A stretch of DNA of 64,000 nucleotides, from positions 1,922,001 to 1,986,000 of the forward strand of contig VWZS01002574.1 of NCBI GenBank assembly GCA_013397075.1, written 5' to 3'. Below the pieces are notes generated by a model, which worked only from the letters and a program-made list of their open reading frames with translations, was not told the DNA's origin and searched no databases. Shown here one piece after another: positions 62,092-64,000 of the stretch. This stretch comes from Rhabdornis inornatus. Its lineage: Eukaryota; Chordata; Aves; Passeriformes; Rhabdornithidae. Positions within the stretch are counted from its first letter, which is position 1. Each line of letters opens with the position of its first letter. The position numbers were made by a program, and so were the translations under genes.

Positions 62092-64000
62092 CTGTTAAAG
62101 AGAAAAAACAGTCACCAGATAAATAAACCCTTCATTTATAAATAGCCACAACACCAAACAGAAAAGAACACCAGAGACAAGGTAATGTAATTTCTAATGA
62201 CAGATCTTAGTTCACACTCCAAGAAGGATTCAGGGTTAAAATGAAGCATCTGAGCATTTTCAATACCCCAGCACCAGGGGCTCGCACTGAGGTTAGTACT
62301 TGAGATTTTGAAACCATGTAATCTTACTTACACAACTAAGGTTATTTAGTAGCCAACACCCCAAATTATTGCAAGGAACATGCTTAACTATATTTTGTAG
62401 CTCAAAGAACTAAGGATATTTAGCATTTTGAGATAGCTACATGGAAGAAGCTTTAGACTAAATTACCTTAATATGACAATACATATACCAATAAAATCCT
62501 AATTATGGAATTGTTTTGAGGGGCCAACAGTTTCCAACAAAAAACCCACACCTCAAGCAGTAGAACATCCATAGGCTACTTCTGACACACATGCCAAGAT
62601 TGCCACAGGTAAGAGATACAAACTGACATGACAGGGCCTGGTGCGCCAGAGACAAATCCATGCCAAGATGGCACATGACGCAGACCATCCCAGCTCATGG
62701 AAAAAGACCCTTTCCAGTCTTTTGCATAAGTCTTTTCCTCCCTCAGTAGTAAAGTTACAACCGTGCAGGAGTGTTCCTGACTGTCCTTCCAAACAGGACA
62801 TGTCTCCCACCCATGAAATAACAGACCAAACATTTATAATCCAGCAGACTCCTTCTGAAATTTCCTCCCCTTCAACTGTTTCTTAGACCAAGCTGAGAAG
62901 CTTTTCCTCTCACTAACACTTTGCTGGCACCTGATTTTGAAGCATTTCATTTGATTCTTATATTCAACAATGCAAAAGAACAAAGCCAGGATGTCCTAAA
63001 GTGGGTTTCACTCCTCTTCAAATCAACTTGAAGCACATATATTGGAGACCTTCCAAAGTGACACTCCAACCGTAATTACCAGAGAGGGGGTGGGAAGGTC
63101 AACATCTCCTGTAAATGAGTCAAACAGTAGCTCGCCTTCCCTTACTCATAAAGACTATTTTAAGAAGAGGAACTCTTCTTTCAAACTGCTAGATTTCAAA
63201 CTTGAAAAGAAAAATGTATGTGCAAAATTAGGTAAACTGCACAAAAACGTCAGCCATTTTTCCAAAAATCTGATTATTTCTCAGCTTTCTAAAAAAAAAA
63301 AAAAAAAAAAAAAGTAAAATCCTCTCCTTGATGAGGACAAGCCTAATATCCAACTGATACAGAATCTTTTTTACTGCTAATTTTTCAACGACCTGTTCTC
63401 CATGACACCCCAGAGTAATTCAATACCCTTATGTTTCATACACAGAATGATAGCACAATATGCCTCCAAGACTTCCATACAATACTGCAAACACATCAGA
63501 GATTGAAACAACCTAAATCCAGTGTTACTGATTCAAAAGAAACTATCTCTGCCACTGTTCAAGCTGCCTTTATTCACACACAAACTACCATTAACAAGAG
63601 GTACAGGAATCACCTTCCTATGAGATGATCCTCTAAAACAGTTTTCTGAGCCTCCCAAGCTAAAGTAATCAATATTTAGCATAAAAACCCATTTTTCTGC
63701 AAGGCTTTGACACTGCTGAGTGTTATATTTTAAAAAGTTAATTTAAGAAAAAATGAAAAACAAATGCAATGAAAGGGAGGAGATATAAACAGTTCTCTGA
63801 GATAATTATGCTCATATATTCTACAAGTTTAGAATCTAAGACCAAGAGAAATCTACAAGTTTAGAAGCTAAGCCTAGAGAAAAGCAAGTGTTTTGTCTCA
63901 CAAATATTTAGGCTAAAGGATTTTAGACAATTCCTGCAGCTGTCATCTCTTCACACAGCCTGTAAAGTCTCCACAAGGATTCTAACAAGATTAAAGGAAA
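62092..64000 (-). other. YTHDF1: YTHDF1 upstream intron, partial
   Basis: The sequence upstream of the main exon begins with a good acceptor and pyrimidine tract (CTGTTTTTTCTCTTTAACAG on the minus strand). The exon encoding the expected NKVQNGS...FEPYL-type segment was searched for on the minus strand to the window edge and not seen, so the intron is at least 1.9 kb long. It contains an A23-type homopolymer near 63291-63313 and a 32-bp tandem duplication at 63820-63883. Confidence 0.8.
63820..63883 (-). repeat. 32-bp tandem duplication in YTHDF1 intron
   Basis: TCTACAAGTTTAGAA starts at 63820 and again at 63852. The remainder of each unit (CTAAG...AGAGAAA) is also similar. Confidence 0.85.

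Overview
The window is vertebrate nuclear DNA, most likely from a bird. It holds one recognisable protein-coding gene, the 3' part of YTHDF1 on the minus strand at about 53.1-64 kb, and one certain RNA gene, mir-124-3 on the plus strand at about 37.0 kb. In human 20q13.33, MIR124-3 (plus) and YTHDF1 (minus) are convergent neighbours about 17 kb apart. Here the hairpin and the likely YTHDF1 poly(A) signals are about 16 kb apart in the same convergent arrangement. The bird assignment is an inference from this compact spacing and from the absence of recognisable mammalian SINEs or LINEs. The species cannot be named from sequence alone.

Layout. 1-15 kb: AT-leaning intergenic DNA with no recognisable gene; it contains an RFX-type X-box, a 23-bp palindrome and an 18-bp palindrome flanked by 8-bp direct repeats. 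15-34 kb: still non-coding, with several CpG-rich blocks (about 15.15, 24.2-25.1, 27.85 and 32.8-33.5 kb) interspersed with TAAT/POU/SOX-motif-rich blocks that look like enhancers. A 51-N assembly gap lies at 17147-17197. At 33.2 kb there is a near-consensus RE1/NRSE (REST site), followed immediately by a (GGGCC)n quadruplex-type repeat. 35.26-35.65 kb: a promoter-like module with a TATA box, a MEF2 site, E-boxes, a perfect CRE and CCAAT boxes. 36.0-37.5 kb: a CpG-rich domain containing the pre-miR-124-3 hairpin, with an interrupted trinucleotide repeat and a single N just upstream. About 0.8 kb after the hairpin is an AATAAA with a GT-rich tail. 38-53 kb: intergenic, with one orphan CpG-rich block at 41.9-42.5 kb. 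53.1-64 kb: YTHDF1 3'UTR, 8-codon terminal coding exon, 5.9-kb intron, 509-codon main coding exon, and part of the upstream intron. The exons encoding about the first 44 residues lie beyond the window.

How the parts fit together. miR-124 is the pan-neuronal microRNA, and miR-124 loci are known REST targets. The RE1, the neuronal-type promoter motifs, the hairpin and the downstream poly(A) signal fit a short REST-repressed pri-miR-124-3 transcription unit of about 2.6 kb (inference). YTHDF1 is a broadly expressed cytoplasmic m6A reader, and nothing in the sequence shows shared regulation with the microRNA. Most other open reading frames in the window are short, compositionally biased and unrecognisable, and are treated as chance.
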